A DNA stretch of 39,689 nt from Crocinitomix sp. (GTDB lineage: Bacteria; Bacteroidota; Bacteroidia; Flavobacteriales_D; Crocinitomicaceae). The translations under genes were made by a program, and so were the position numbers. The DNA is taken from contig WTCE01000092.1 in NCBI GenBank assembly GCA_013138735.1, positions 1-39,689 on the forward strand, in the 5' to 3' direction. Each line of letters begins with the position of its first letter. Within the stretch, counting starts at the first letter, position 1. The notes under the pieces are model-generated. The model made no database searches, was not told where the DNA came from, and worked only from the letters and a program-made list of their open reading frames with translations. This document shows positions 33,782 to 39,689 of this stretch, one piece after another.

Positions 33782-33834
33782 ACGTAGTGCAGGATTACAA
33801 ATCCTGCACAGCACATTCTGAGCAATATTTGAAA
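33782..33834 (+). repeat. 53-base palindromic repeat, copy B
   Basis: Same as copy A at 30202-30254 except for two bases, with the perfect 10-bp hairpin at 33787-33809. It is in direct orientation to copy A, with 3.5 kb holding both LRR genes between them. Confidence 0.92.
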
Positions 33835-33934
33835 GCTACCGTCGCTCCCAGGACAATCCCATGGCAAAATCAAATCTCAACCAAACCAGTCCGCCTTAGG
33901 CGGACTCAATACTAGTGACTAACGACTAATCAAT

Positions 33935-34966
33935 CTACTCCAAAAAATGATCCCAACCCTGCGCTTGCATAGGTTGACTAGCTCCGTTACGTTCAATCAC
34001 ATTCATCCCTGAACCTTTATCCGTAAAATGACCAATAATACTCATGTATTCATTGCCTTTTACTTTTTCAAAGTCAGATTGTTTGATCGAGAATAAAAGC
34101 TCATAATCCTCACCACCATTTAGTGCGCATGTACTAGGGTCTAATTCAAATTCTAGCGCTACTCTATGCGTTTCATGGTCGATTGGAAGTTTTTCGTCAT
34201 AAATAGTACAGCCTAAATCACTGTGTTTACACAAATGCATGGCCTCAGAAACTAAACCGTCTGAAATATCAATCATTGAAGTTGGTGTAACACCCAAATC
34301 ATGTAAAAAGTGAATGATATCTTTTCGTGCTTCTGGTTTTAATTGACGCTCTAAAATATAATCTACTCCTTCTAAAGCTGGTTGAACTGCTGGGTTATCT
34401 TTAAATACAGCTTTTTCACGCTCTAAAACTTGTAAGCCCATATATGCGCCACCCAAACTTCCTGTAACTACCAACAAGTCATTATCGCTGCCACCACTTC
34501 GGTAAGTTATTTTATCCTTCGCTACTTCGCCCAATGCGGTAACTGAAATTACCAAGCCACTTTGCGAAGAGGTTGTGTCGCCACCTACCAAATCAACATT
34601 GTATAAATCACAAGCTGTTTTAATCCCAGCATATAATTCTTCTAAAGCCTCAACTGAAAAACGGTTGGACGCCGCAATAGATACGGTGATTTGTGTCGCC
34701 TCCGCATTCATTGCATAAATGTCTGAAAGGTTAACCACAACGGCCTTGTATCCTAAATGCTTTAAAGGAACATAAGACAGGTCAAAATGTACGCCTTCTA
34801 CTAACATGTCTGTTGTAACAACTTGGAATTTATCCCCCATGTCAATTACTGCAGCATCATCTCCAATCCCTTTGATTGTTGATGCATGTTTATTCTCAAA
34901 ACCTGCTGTTAATTTGTCAATTAACGCAAATTCTCCTAATTCATCCAACTCTGTTCTATTCTCCAT
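33935..34966 (-). CDS. thiL: Thiamine-monophosphate kinase
   Basis: 343 residues, typical length. PurM/AIR-synthase-like fold: IKGIGDDAAVID near the N-terminus, VTTDMLVEGVHFDLSYVP, GYKAVVVNLSDIYAMNA, DLVGGDTTSS and later SMIDISDGLVSEAMH and ALNGGEDYELLF are the conserved ThiL motifs that bind ATP, Mg and thiamine phosphate. It phosphorylates thiamine monophosphate to the active cofactor in the cytoplasm. It lies 78 bases after the fumC stop on the same strand, but a terminator sits in the gap and no perfect TAnnTTTG box is visible for thiL, so its promoter was not found. No TPP riboswitch is seen. Confidence 0.95.
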   Translation of the reverse strand: MENRTELDELGEFALIDKLTAGFENKHASTIKGIGDDAAVIDMGDKFQVVTTDMLVEGVHFDLSYVPLKHLGYKAVVVNLSDIYAMNAEATQITVSIAASNRFSVEALEELYAGIKTACDLYNVDLVGGDTTSSQSGLVISVTALGEVAKDKITYRSGGSDNDLLVVTGSLGGAYMGLQVLEREKAVFKDNPAVQPALEGVDYILERQLKPEARKDIIHFLHDLGVTPTSMIDISDGLVSEAMHLCKHSDLGCTIYDEKLPIDHETHRVALEFELDPSTCALNGGEDYELLFSIKQSDFEKVKGNEYMSIIGHFTDKGSGMNVIERNGASQPMQAQGWDHFLE

Positions 34967-34984
34967 AACTCACTTCTACTTTAT

Positions 34985-35019
34985 TAAAAAAGCGCCCGAC
35001 TTAAAAAGATCAGGCGCTT
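34985..35019 (-). terminator. Intrinsic terminator of fumC
   Basis: On the minus strand AAGCGCCTGA pairs with TCGGGCGCTT (one G-U pair; seven-pair GC-rich core) and is followed by a T-run. It ends within 20 bases of the thiL start codon, so thiL needs read-through or a promoter overlapping this hairpin. Confidence 0.85.
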
Positions 35020-35044
35020 ATTCTTTATCTCTTATTTAATACGA

Positions 35045-36442
35045 TTAGTCTAGTGCACCAATCATTTTTGTAGGATCAACCCACTCGTCATATTTTTCTG
35101 CAGGAACATATCCTAAACGAATTGCTTCTTCGCGTAATGTTGTTCCGTTTTCGTGTGCGGTATTTGCAATTTCTGCTGCTTTATAATAACCAATTTTGGT
35201 ATTTAAAGCCGTCACTAACATTAAGCTGTTGTTCAACAATTCTTTAATCCTGTTGTAGTTTGGCTCAATACCAACGGCACAATTTTCGTTGAATGAATGA
35301 CAAGCATCTCCAATCAATTCAGCCGACTGTAAAAGGTTGGCCGCCATCATTGGTTTAAATACGTTCAATTCATAATGTCCTTGTGTTCCGCCAATTGTTA
35401 CGGCAACGTCATTCCCCATCACTTGTGCGCAAACCATTGTTAAGGCTTCGGCTTGTGTCGGATTTACTTTACCGGGCATAATTGAAGAACCTGGCTCGTT
35501 TGCAGGAATCATAATTTCTCCAATTCCTGAACGCGGGCCAGAAGCCATCATTCGAATATCGTTGGCAATTTTATTTAAAGAAACTGCTAATTGTTTTAGC
35601 GCTCCGTGTGTTTCTACCATTGCATCATGTGCTGCCAAAGCTTCAAATTTATTCTCGGCAGTAATGAAAGGTAATCCTGTGAACTTGGCAATATATTTCG
35701 CAACCAAAACGTCATATCCTTTTGGCGTATTTAATCCTGTTCCAACGGCTGTTCCTCCTAATGCTAATTCAGAAAGATGTGCCAATGTATTTTTTAATGC
35801 TCTTAAACCATGATCTAATTGTGAAGCATACCCAGAAAACTCTTGTCCTAAGGTTAATGGTGTAGCATCCATTAAATGGGTTCTACCAATTTTCACAACG
35901 TCTTTAAAGTCTGTCGTTTTTTTACGGAATGTTGCCAATAAACCTTCAACTCCCGGTATGGTTTTTTCCATGATCATTTTATAACACGCAATGTGCATGC
36001 CTGTAGGAAAAGTATCATTTGAAGATTGTGATTTATTCACATCATCATTTGGTTGTAAGGTTTTTTCGCCTTCACCAATTTTGTTACCAGCAATTTCATG
36101 TGCGCGGTGAGCAATCACCTCATTCACATTCATATTTGACTGTGTTCCTGAACCTGTTTGCCAAATTACCAGTGGAAATTGATCATTCCATTTTCCCACT
36201 AAAATTTCTTCACATACTTGTGCAATTAAATCTCTTTTTTCTTCCGGCAAAACACCTAACTCACAATTTGTAAAGGCCGCCGCCTTTTTTAGATACGCAA
36301 ATCCTTTCACAATTTCTAAAGGCATTGATCCAACTGGACCAATTTTAAAATTATTTCTAGATCGCTCAGTTTGAGCACCCCAATATTTGTCTGAAGGGAC
36401 TTTGACTTCACCAATCGTATCTTTTTCTATTCTATAGCTCAT
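35045..36442 (-). CDS. fumC: Fumarate hydratase, class II
   Basis: 465 residues, the usual length. Signature [15 protein letters not shown] is the fumarase/aspartase superfamily motif; [32 protein letters not shown] and [15 protein letters not shown] fit class II fumarase better than aspartase or argininosuccinate lyase. It is the iron-independent TCA-cycle enzyme that hydrates fumarate to malate in the cytoplasm. A candidate -7 box TATTTTTG lies 51 bases upstream, back to back with one for the divergent microprotein gene. The motifs are complete. Confidence 0.95.
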   Translation of the reverse strand: MSYRIEKDTIGEVKVPSDKYWGAQTERSRNNFKIGPVGSMPLEIVKGFAYLKKAAAFTNCELGVLPEEKRDLIAQVCEEILVGKWNDQFPLVIWQTGSGTQSNMNVNEVIAHRAHEIAGNKIGEGEKTLQPNDDVNKSQSSNDTFPTGMHIACYKMIMEKTIPGVEGLLATFRKKTTDFKDVVKIGRTHLMDATPLTLGQEFSGYASQLDHGLRALKNTLAHLSELALGGTAVGTGLNTPKGYDVLVAKYIAKFTGLPFITAENKFEALAAHDAMVETHGALKQLAVSLNKIANDIRMMASGPRSGIGEIMIPANEPGSSIMPGKVNPTQAEALTMVCAQVMGNDVAVTIGGTQGHYELNVFKPMMAANLLQSAELIGDACHSFNENCAVGIEPNYNRIKELLNNSLMLVTALNTKIGYYKAAEIANTAHENGTTLREEAIRLGYVPAEKYDEWVDPTKMIGALD

Positions 36443-36482
36443 TTTATTTCTTTTTTAAAGAATTAATATTAACTTTACAGCA

Positions 36483-36490
36483 TAATTTTG
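36483..36490 (+). promoter_or_regulatory. Candidate -7 box TAATTTTG for the 52-aa protein gene
   Basis: Fits TAnnTTTG and lies 23 bases before the ATG at 36514. No TTG at the -33 distance. Only three bases separate it from the opposite box of fumC. Confidence 0.33.
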
Positions 36491-36493
36491 ACA

Positions 36494-36501
36494 CAAAAAT
36501 A
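36494..36501 (-). promoter_or_regulatory. Candidate -7 box TATTTTTG for fumC
   Basis: The minus-strand TATTTTTG fits TAnnTTTG, 51 bases before the fumC ATG. No TTG at -33 was found. It faces away from the neighbouring plus-strand box, so only one polymerase could probably open this site at a time. Confidence 0.35.
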
Positions 36502-36513
36502 ATACTTATAATC

Positions 36514-36672
36514 ATGTATTCATTAGGTTTCGCTTTATTTCTTTTAATTGGTTTAATGGCATTTTGGATGCTAGGATTTGTCTTAGGAGTTGCTGTTCCA
36601 TTATGGTTAACTGTTGGAGCTGTTCACATGTTACGTCCGAAAAGATTATTGGATGATGAGCAAGAAAGCTAG
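36514..36672 (+). CDS. Membrane microprotein, 52 aa
   Basis: ATG at 36514 to TAG at 36672. The protein starts MYSLGFALFLLIGLMAFWML and is hydrophobic through about residue 38 (GFVLGVAVPLWLTVGAV), then ends in a charged tail HMLRPKRLLDDEQES. This is one long or two short transmembrane helices with a cytoplasmic-looking tail. The family is not recognised. A clear terminator follows 30 bases after the stop and a -7 box precedes it, so it looks like an independent small gene and not noise. It is divergent from fumC. Confidence 0.65.
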   Translation: MYSLGFALFLLIGLMAFWMLGFVLGVAVPLWLTVGAVHMLRPKRLLDDEQES

Positions 36673-36702
36673 ACTGATTTAGAGTTTAAAAATATTTATA
36701 TG

Positions 36703-36729
36703 AAGGGAGCCTGTTGGTTCCCTTTTTTT
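36703..36729 (+). terminator. Intrinsic terminator of the microprotein gene
   Basis: AAGGGAGCC pairs with GGTTCCCTT (9 bp including one G-U pair) around a 4-base loop, followed by seven Ts in a row from 36723. Confidence 0.88.
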
Positions 36730-36733
36730 ATTC

Positions 36734-36757
36734 CGCATTTCGAGAGCCTCAGTACTC
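36734..36757 (+). repeat. 24-base dispersed repeat, copy 2
   Basis: Same as 17930-17953 with one mismatch. About 30 bases downstream a 15-base string AACCTAACCTCAATG (36788-36802) recurs at 38650-38664, so these gaps share several short repeat modules. Confidence 0.7.
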
Positions 36758-36939
36758 GCGGTAAGTTTCAAATTCAATGATCTCATCAACCTAACCTCAA
36801 TGCTCGTCTGGATTTATTAATTTGATAAACCATTAGAATGGCAATTCATAAATTAAGTTGATTGCTAGACTTTGTTGGCTAGATTATTTTTATAATGTAT
36901 TTTTAGATAAAAAAAATCAGCGTTCTTAATCAATCACAA

Positions 36940-38475
36940 ATGGAAATCCCAAAACTACTGACATATTTACTCCTTATAGTATCAAACTTGGCCTTGACAC
37001 AAGTTGAATGGGGCTATGCAACCAACGGAGCATTTAGTGATTTGGGCAAAGCTGTTTTTACAGACGCGGATGAAAATGTCTTTTTTTTAGGAAATGCATC
37101 AAGCGCATTTGATTTAGATCCGGGACCTGAAGAATTAATCACAGCGGGCAATTCCTATTTGCAGAAATTATCTCCAGAAGGAGAATTGATCTGGGGTTTT
37201 GCTATTGACTGGTGGGCTAGTGATATGGCAATGGATAATGCTGGCAATATTTATTTGACAGGCTTTTCTGCAATTCTAGGGCAATCTTATGATGTTTTCG
37301 TAGAGAAATACGACCCTTTGGGAAACTTTATCTGGCAAAAATCATTCGGTGGTTTAGCTGTAGATCGTGCAAACGCGCTTGTGATCGACAATTCGAATAA
37401 CATCCTCATTACCGGTGAATTTAAAGAAAGCGTTGATTTTGACCCGGGTCCAGAAGAACATTGGAGAACGAGTAACGGCACACAAGATGTCTATCTTTTA
37501 AAACTCGACACTTCAGGCAAGTATCTCTCCGTTCAGACTATGGGCGGATTTGGCAGTACCTATTCAAGAGATTTAATCTCTGACATTGATAATAACATTT
37601 ACATTTTAGGTGTCTATCAAGATTCAATGAATTTTTATGGTGAACCTGTCGATTTCACTTTAACAGACAATGGAAAAAATAGCAATTTGTTTGTAGTCAA
37701 ATATGACTCTCTTTTAAACTATCAATGGTCCAAAAAACTGGGTGAAACCAGCTCTTTTAGGAGAAAACAATTTACGGTTGACGAAAATCAATCCATTTAT
37801 ACCTCCTACTTCGATTCAGGCGACACTAAATTGGTCAAACTGGATTCTGCAGGAACAGAAACTGTGCTGACCTCATTTAGTTCACAACCTGATTCATATG
37901 ACATCAGTGAACCGTTAGTTACATATGACAATTCTACCTATTTGTATCTAGTAGATGATCTAGGTAGCAAAACACGTGTCTCCAAATACGACCTAAATGG
38001 AATCTTGTTGAACTATAAAATCATTGAAGGTACACGGAAAATAATTTCAAATCAAATTTGCGTAGGACAAGACGAAACGGTTTATTTGAGCGGATCCTTC
38101 TATGGCGAAATTAACGCGCCCAATTTAAATGGCGAAAACGCAATAATTGCAGATCACAGTTTCGAGGATGACATGGGCAATTCTACTGCAGATGCATTTC
38201 AATTAAAACTGGACCTATCAGGAACTATTGACTATCCCAAGGCAGATCAACTCATCTTATGGCCAAACCCAACAAGTACAGTCATCAATATTGATGCAGA
38301 TCCTGCTAAATCTGGCGCAGTTAAAGTTTATGATGCTAGCGGTCGGATTGTTTTAGAGGATAATATGTACAATCAGTTTTTTTCACTGAACGTAAATGGA
38401 CTCTCACAAGGAGCTTATGTCATTCACTTTGAATATGATGGCGAGACAGTCATGCGACAGTTTATTAAGATCTAA
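36940..38475 (+). CDS. Secreted SBBP-type beta-propeller protein with type A T9SS domain
   Basis: 511 residues. The signal peptide runs MEIPKLLTYLLLIVSNLALT and ends before QVEWG. About 20-420 contain SBBP/NHL-like blades: AMDNAGNIYLTGF, VIDNSNNILITGEF and DIDNNIYILGVY, with FDLDPGPEE/FDPGPEE strings and alternating KLSPEGELIWG/KLDTSGKYL strands. This pattern is typical of secreted beta-propeller proteins of Bacteroidota. The final about 75 residues (WPNPTSTVINID, DASGRIVLED, ending MRQFIKI) form a type A sorting domain. Expected to be exported and cell-surface or extracellular; ligand or enzyme activity unknown. It stands alone with no clear terminator after it. Confidence 0.85.
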   Translation: MEIPKLLTYLLLIVSNLALTQVEWGYATNGAFSDLGKAVFTDADENVFFLGNASSAFDLDPGPEELITAGNSYLQKLSPEGELIWGFAIDWWASDMAMDNAGNIYLTGFSAILGQSYDVFVEKYDPLGNFIWQKSFGGLAVDRANALVIDNSNNILITGEFKESVDFDPGPEEHWRTSNGTQDVYLLKLDTSGKYLSVQTMGGFGSTYSRDLISDIDNNIYILGVYQDSMNFYGEPVDFTLTDNGKNSNLFVVKYDSLLNYQWSKKLGETSSFRRKQFTVDENQSIYTSYFDSGDTKLVKLDSAGTETVLTSFSSQPDSYDISEPLVTYDNSTYLYLVDDLGSKTRVSKYDLNGILLNYKIIEGTRKIISNQICVGQDETVYLSGSFYGEINAPNLNGENAIIADHSFEDDMGNSTADAFQLKLDLSGTIDYPKADQLILWPNPTSTVINIDADPAKSGAVKVYDASGRIVLEDNMYNQFFSLNVNGLSQGAYVIHFEYDGETVMRQFIKI

Positions 38476-38544
38476 TATTACATTTTTAATGACTGATTCT
38501 TAATCGAAATTGGGCGATTTATTTACTCCCCGCTCCTGAGCCAT

Positions 38545-38574
38545 TTGTATCGTGTGGTGAAGATCAAATCGCAA
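38545..38574 (+). repeat. Degenerate third copy of the RAYT-end/REP sequence
   Basis: 30 bases match 28732-28760 (two substitutions, one inserted base). Because 28750-28760 is the end of the RAYT coding sequence plus stop, this copy carries the transposase 3' end joined to the palindrome's right half (TTGTATCGYGTGGT). The left half of the palindrome is lost. Confidence 0.7.
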
Positions 38575-38891
38575 ACAATTATGAACTCAATTCCTCCTCA
38601 ACTTTCACCGACGGATCTTGGCGAAGGACTTTGTGACTGACCCCTCACTAACCTAACCTCAATGTCTCCTAGCTTTTTCCTTTACAAGTACTTATACCTG
38701 TTTTTTAAAACTCTCGTTTTTCACCCTATGTACTTTGCAAGTTTGTTCTTAACTTTAGGTTTAATAGCCTAAAACTCTTTTAATAAAACCCTAACTTATA
38801 AGCGTTTTTTTTGAGCAATCTAATGGTAAACTATTATCAACCTATAGGTCATTATCATTGGAACAGCAGCAATGCTGAAGTTTTGGCATAA

Positions 38892-38914
38892 GCATAAAAG
38901 AGTGCCTTTTATGC
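38892..38914 (+). promoter_or_regulatory. Perfect hairpin in the leader of the 106-aa gene
   Basis: GCATAAAAG-AGTGC-CTTTTATGC, a perfect 9-bp stem with a 5-base loop, ends 27 bases before the ATG at 38942. There is no T-run straight after it, so it does not look like a terminator; an mRNA leader structure or protein binding site is possible. A related hairpin lies at 39523-39541. Confidence 0.5.
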
Positions 38915-38941
38915 GTGTAAATAAATAATAAAATTTAAGCT

Positions 38942-39262
38942 ATGGGAACATTACGTGTTCAAGTAAAACCAGGAAATCCAGGGGATGTTAAGATACAAAT
39001 ATCAATGACGCAATTTCCGCCTACCAAAACACCTATAAATGAAACACTAATTGCAACTACAGACAATCCTGTTGACCAATCATGGGATTTAGATTCAGGA
39101 TCATATATAGTTACCATTTCATGGGAAGATGGCTTTCAGAATATTTCCAGCAGCGGTGGAGGTAACAATATAACTGTGAATGGAAAAGGGCTGAGCTATC
39201 AGGTTTTGGGTAAGCCAGCTGACCAGGAAACTGTGCTGGCGAGTTTTGGTTTTAAGGTTTAG
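38942..39262 (+). CDS. Hypothetical small beta-rich protein, 106 aa
   Basis: No signal peptide or membrane segment. The start MGTLRVQVKPGNPGDVKIQI and the alternating strands (SYIVTISWEDGFQNISSS, NNITVNGKGLSYQVLGKPAD) suggest one small beta-sandwich, like the carboxypeptidase-regulatory/PEGA-type folds, but no family is recognised. It is unusual here in being a beta-sandwich protein apparently kept in the cytoplasm. The ATG is the obvious start, 27 bases after a perfect hairpin. It stands alone, 375 bases before an IS. Confidence 0.6.
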   Translation: MGTLRVQVKPGNPGDVKIQISMTQFPPTKTPINETLIATTDNPVDQSWDLDSGSYIVTISWEDGFQNISSSGGGNNITVNGKGLSYQVLGKPADQETVLASFGFKV

Positions 39263-39636
39263 TTGTTAACGGATTATTAGGAAAGGGTAACGGCCTTAGG
39301 GGGATGCTCTTTTTTTTTAAACTTCACTAAAGTTTCGGTTAACGGAGTGTGGGTTTGATTTTTGGATTGATTGTGAATGTGTTTTGTGCGTAGTTCTGTG
39401 CAATTTTTGTTGTGTATGACTTTTAGCAGTTTTCCTTTGGTGGATTATGGTTAAATTAGGGCTTAGTAACCCAAAACTATATCAATTGAGTGTTTTTCTG
39501 TTTTTGGATTTTTTTGGGTTGGATAAAAGGCAGTCTTTTATATGAATGTTATTTAAAAAACTATTTGATTCGTCGCAATTATACCAGAACGTAAATAGAT
39601 TACGTATTGAGTTTGTTCATTTATAGAAAAAAAGGA
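39263..39636. other. Intergenic region before the right-edge IS
   Basis: A 374-base gap without a gene. It holds a run of nine Ts after TAGGGGGATGCTC (39310-39318, possibly a weak terminator, no convincing stem), and a hairpin ATAAAAG-GCAGT-CTTTTAT at 39523-39541 with the same stem core and loop length as the one at 38892. The left end of the IS is somewhere in the last about 150 bases but I cannot place it. Confidence 0.5.
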
Positions 39637-39689
39637 ATGACTATACTTGAATTTGTGACAGATTTCCCAACAGAACAGAGCTGTCGGGA
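39637..39689 (+). CDS. IS1595-family transposase, 5' fragment
   Basis: A ribosome-binding-like AAAGGA is followed directly by ATG and MTILEFVTDFPTEQSCR up to the window end. A short hydrophobic/acidic start with F-x-x-x-FPTE-x-x-C is typical of IS1595 (ISXO2-like) transposases, in which a zinc-ribbon region comes next. Only 17 codons are seen, so the call is a pattern match. It points out of the window, like the IS at the left edge. Confidence 0.55.
   Translation, partial: MTILEFVTDFPTEQSCR

Larger units (their letters stand above)
38476..38941. other. Repeat-bearing intergenic region
   Basis: A 466-base gap without a recognisable gene. It contains the degenerate REP copy at 38545, a 15-base string AACCTAACCTCAATG at 38650-38664 shared with 36788-36802, and a perfect hairpin at 38892. 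The rest is AT-rich with no ORF of note. Confidence 0.6.

Noticed and set aside
33841-33934. Fourth degenerate REP copy (CATGGCAAAATCAAATCTCAACC)
   Set aside because: It resembles 28741-28761 only loosely and lacks the palindrome; similarity of this level may be chance in AT-rich DNA.
34967-35044. TPP riboswitch upstream of thiL
   Set aside because: The gap is short and filled by the fumC terminator hairpin; no THI-box elements such as CUGAGA are seen.
39290-39318. Terminator of the 106-residue gene
   Set aside because: There is a run of nine Ts, but I could not find a stem stable enough before it.
39523-39541. Hairpin as terminal inverted repeat of the IS1595-like element
   Set aside because: A similar hairpin exists at 38892 with no transposase nearby, and the other IS end is not visible, so it cannot be assigned as a TIR.
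1-39689. tRNA, rRNA, toxin-antitoxin, restriction or other defence genes
   Set aside because: Both strands were read through the gaps; no cloverleaf-like segment or diagnostic protein motif for such systems was found.

Overview
The window looks like a piece of chromosome from a marine or aquatic Bacteroidota, most likely Flavobacteriales (a Fluviicola/Crocinitomicaceae-type organism would fit, but that is inference). The base composition is AT-rich. At least eight secreted proteins carry type IX secretion (T9SS) sorting domains: either the type A YPNP-containing C-terminus or the type B gliding-motility (CHU_C) C-terminus. SprB repeats, PKD domains and a choice-of-anchor L domain are present. 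Several genes are preceded by the Bacteroidota -7 box TAnnTTTG. Both ends of the window run into the 5' end of an outward-pointing transposase gene (IS3-type on the left, IS1595-type on the right), so the segment may be a contig that stops in multicopy insertion sequences.

Left third (1-10610): a hypothetical gene next to the IS, then a block on the minus strand. The block holds a reprolysin-like metalloprotease with a type B tail, an outer-membrane-like protein, a four-helix membrane protein, a paralogous metalloprotease with eight SprB repeats and a type A tail, and a 908-residue Ig/PKD adhesin-like protein with a type B tail. Middle (10962-25017): mostly housekeeping genes. An iron-sulphur/redox group contains a 2Fe-2S ferredoxin, a ferredoxin-NADP reductase, Nfu and Mrp/ApbC, with an OmpA-domain barrel protein between. 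Next come two unknown genes, an enoyl-CoA hydratase-family protein, PaaZ (phenylacetate catabolism), a T9SS-exported esterase, D-Ala-D-Ala ligase, a LEA14-like secreted protein and an M20 peptidase.

Right part (25124-39689): a 1171-residue choice-of-anchor L surface protein and a frameshifted REP-associated transposase (RAYT) flanked by perfect 20-bp inverted repeats. A pair of leucine-rich-repeat T9SS proteins follows, bracketed by near-identical 53-bp palindromic repeats. After these come thiL, fumC, a 52-residue membrane microprotein, a beta-propeller T9SS protein and a small unknown protein with a hairpin in its leader.

I found no defence island, CRISPR array, biosynthetic cluster, rRNA or tRNA. 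The least ordinary content is the REP/RAYT repeat network at 28.7-38.6 kb, the LRR pair it surrounds, and the modular reuse of sorting domains among paralogous secreted proteases.
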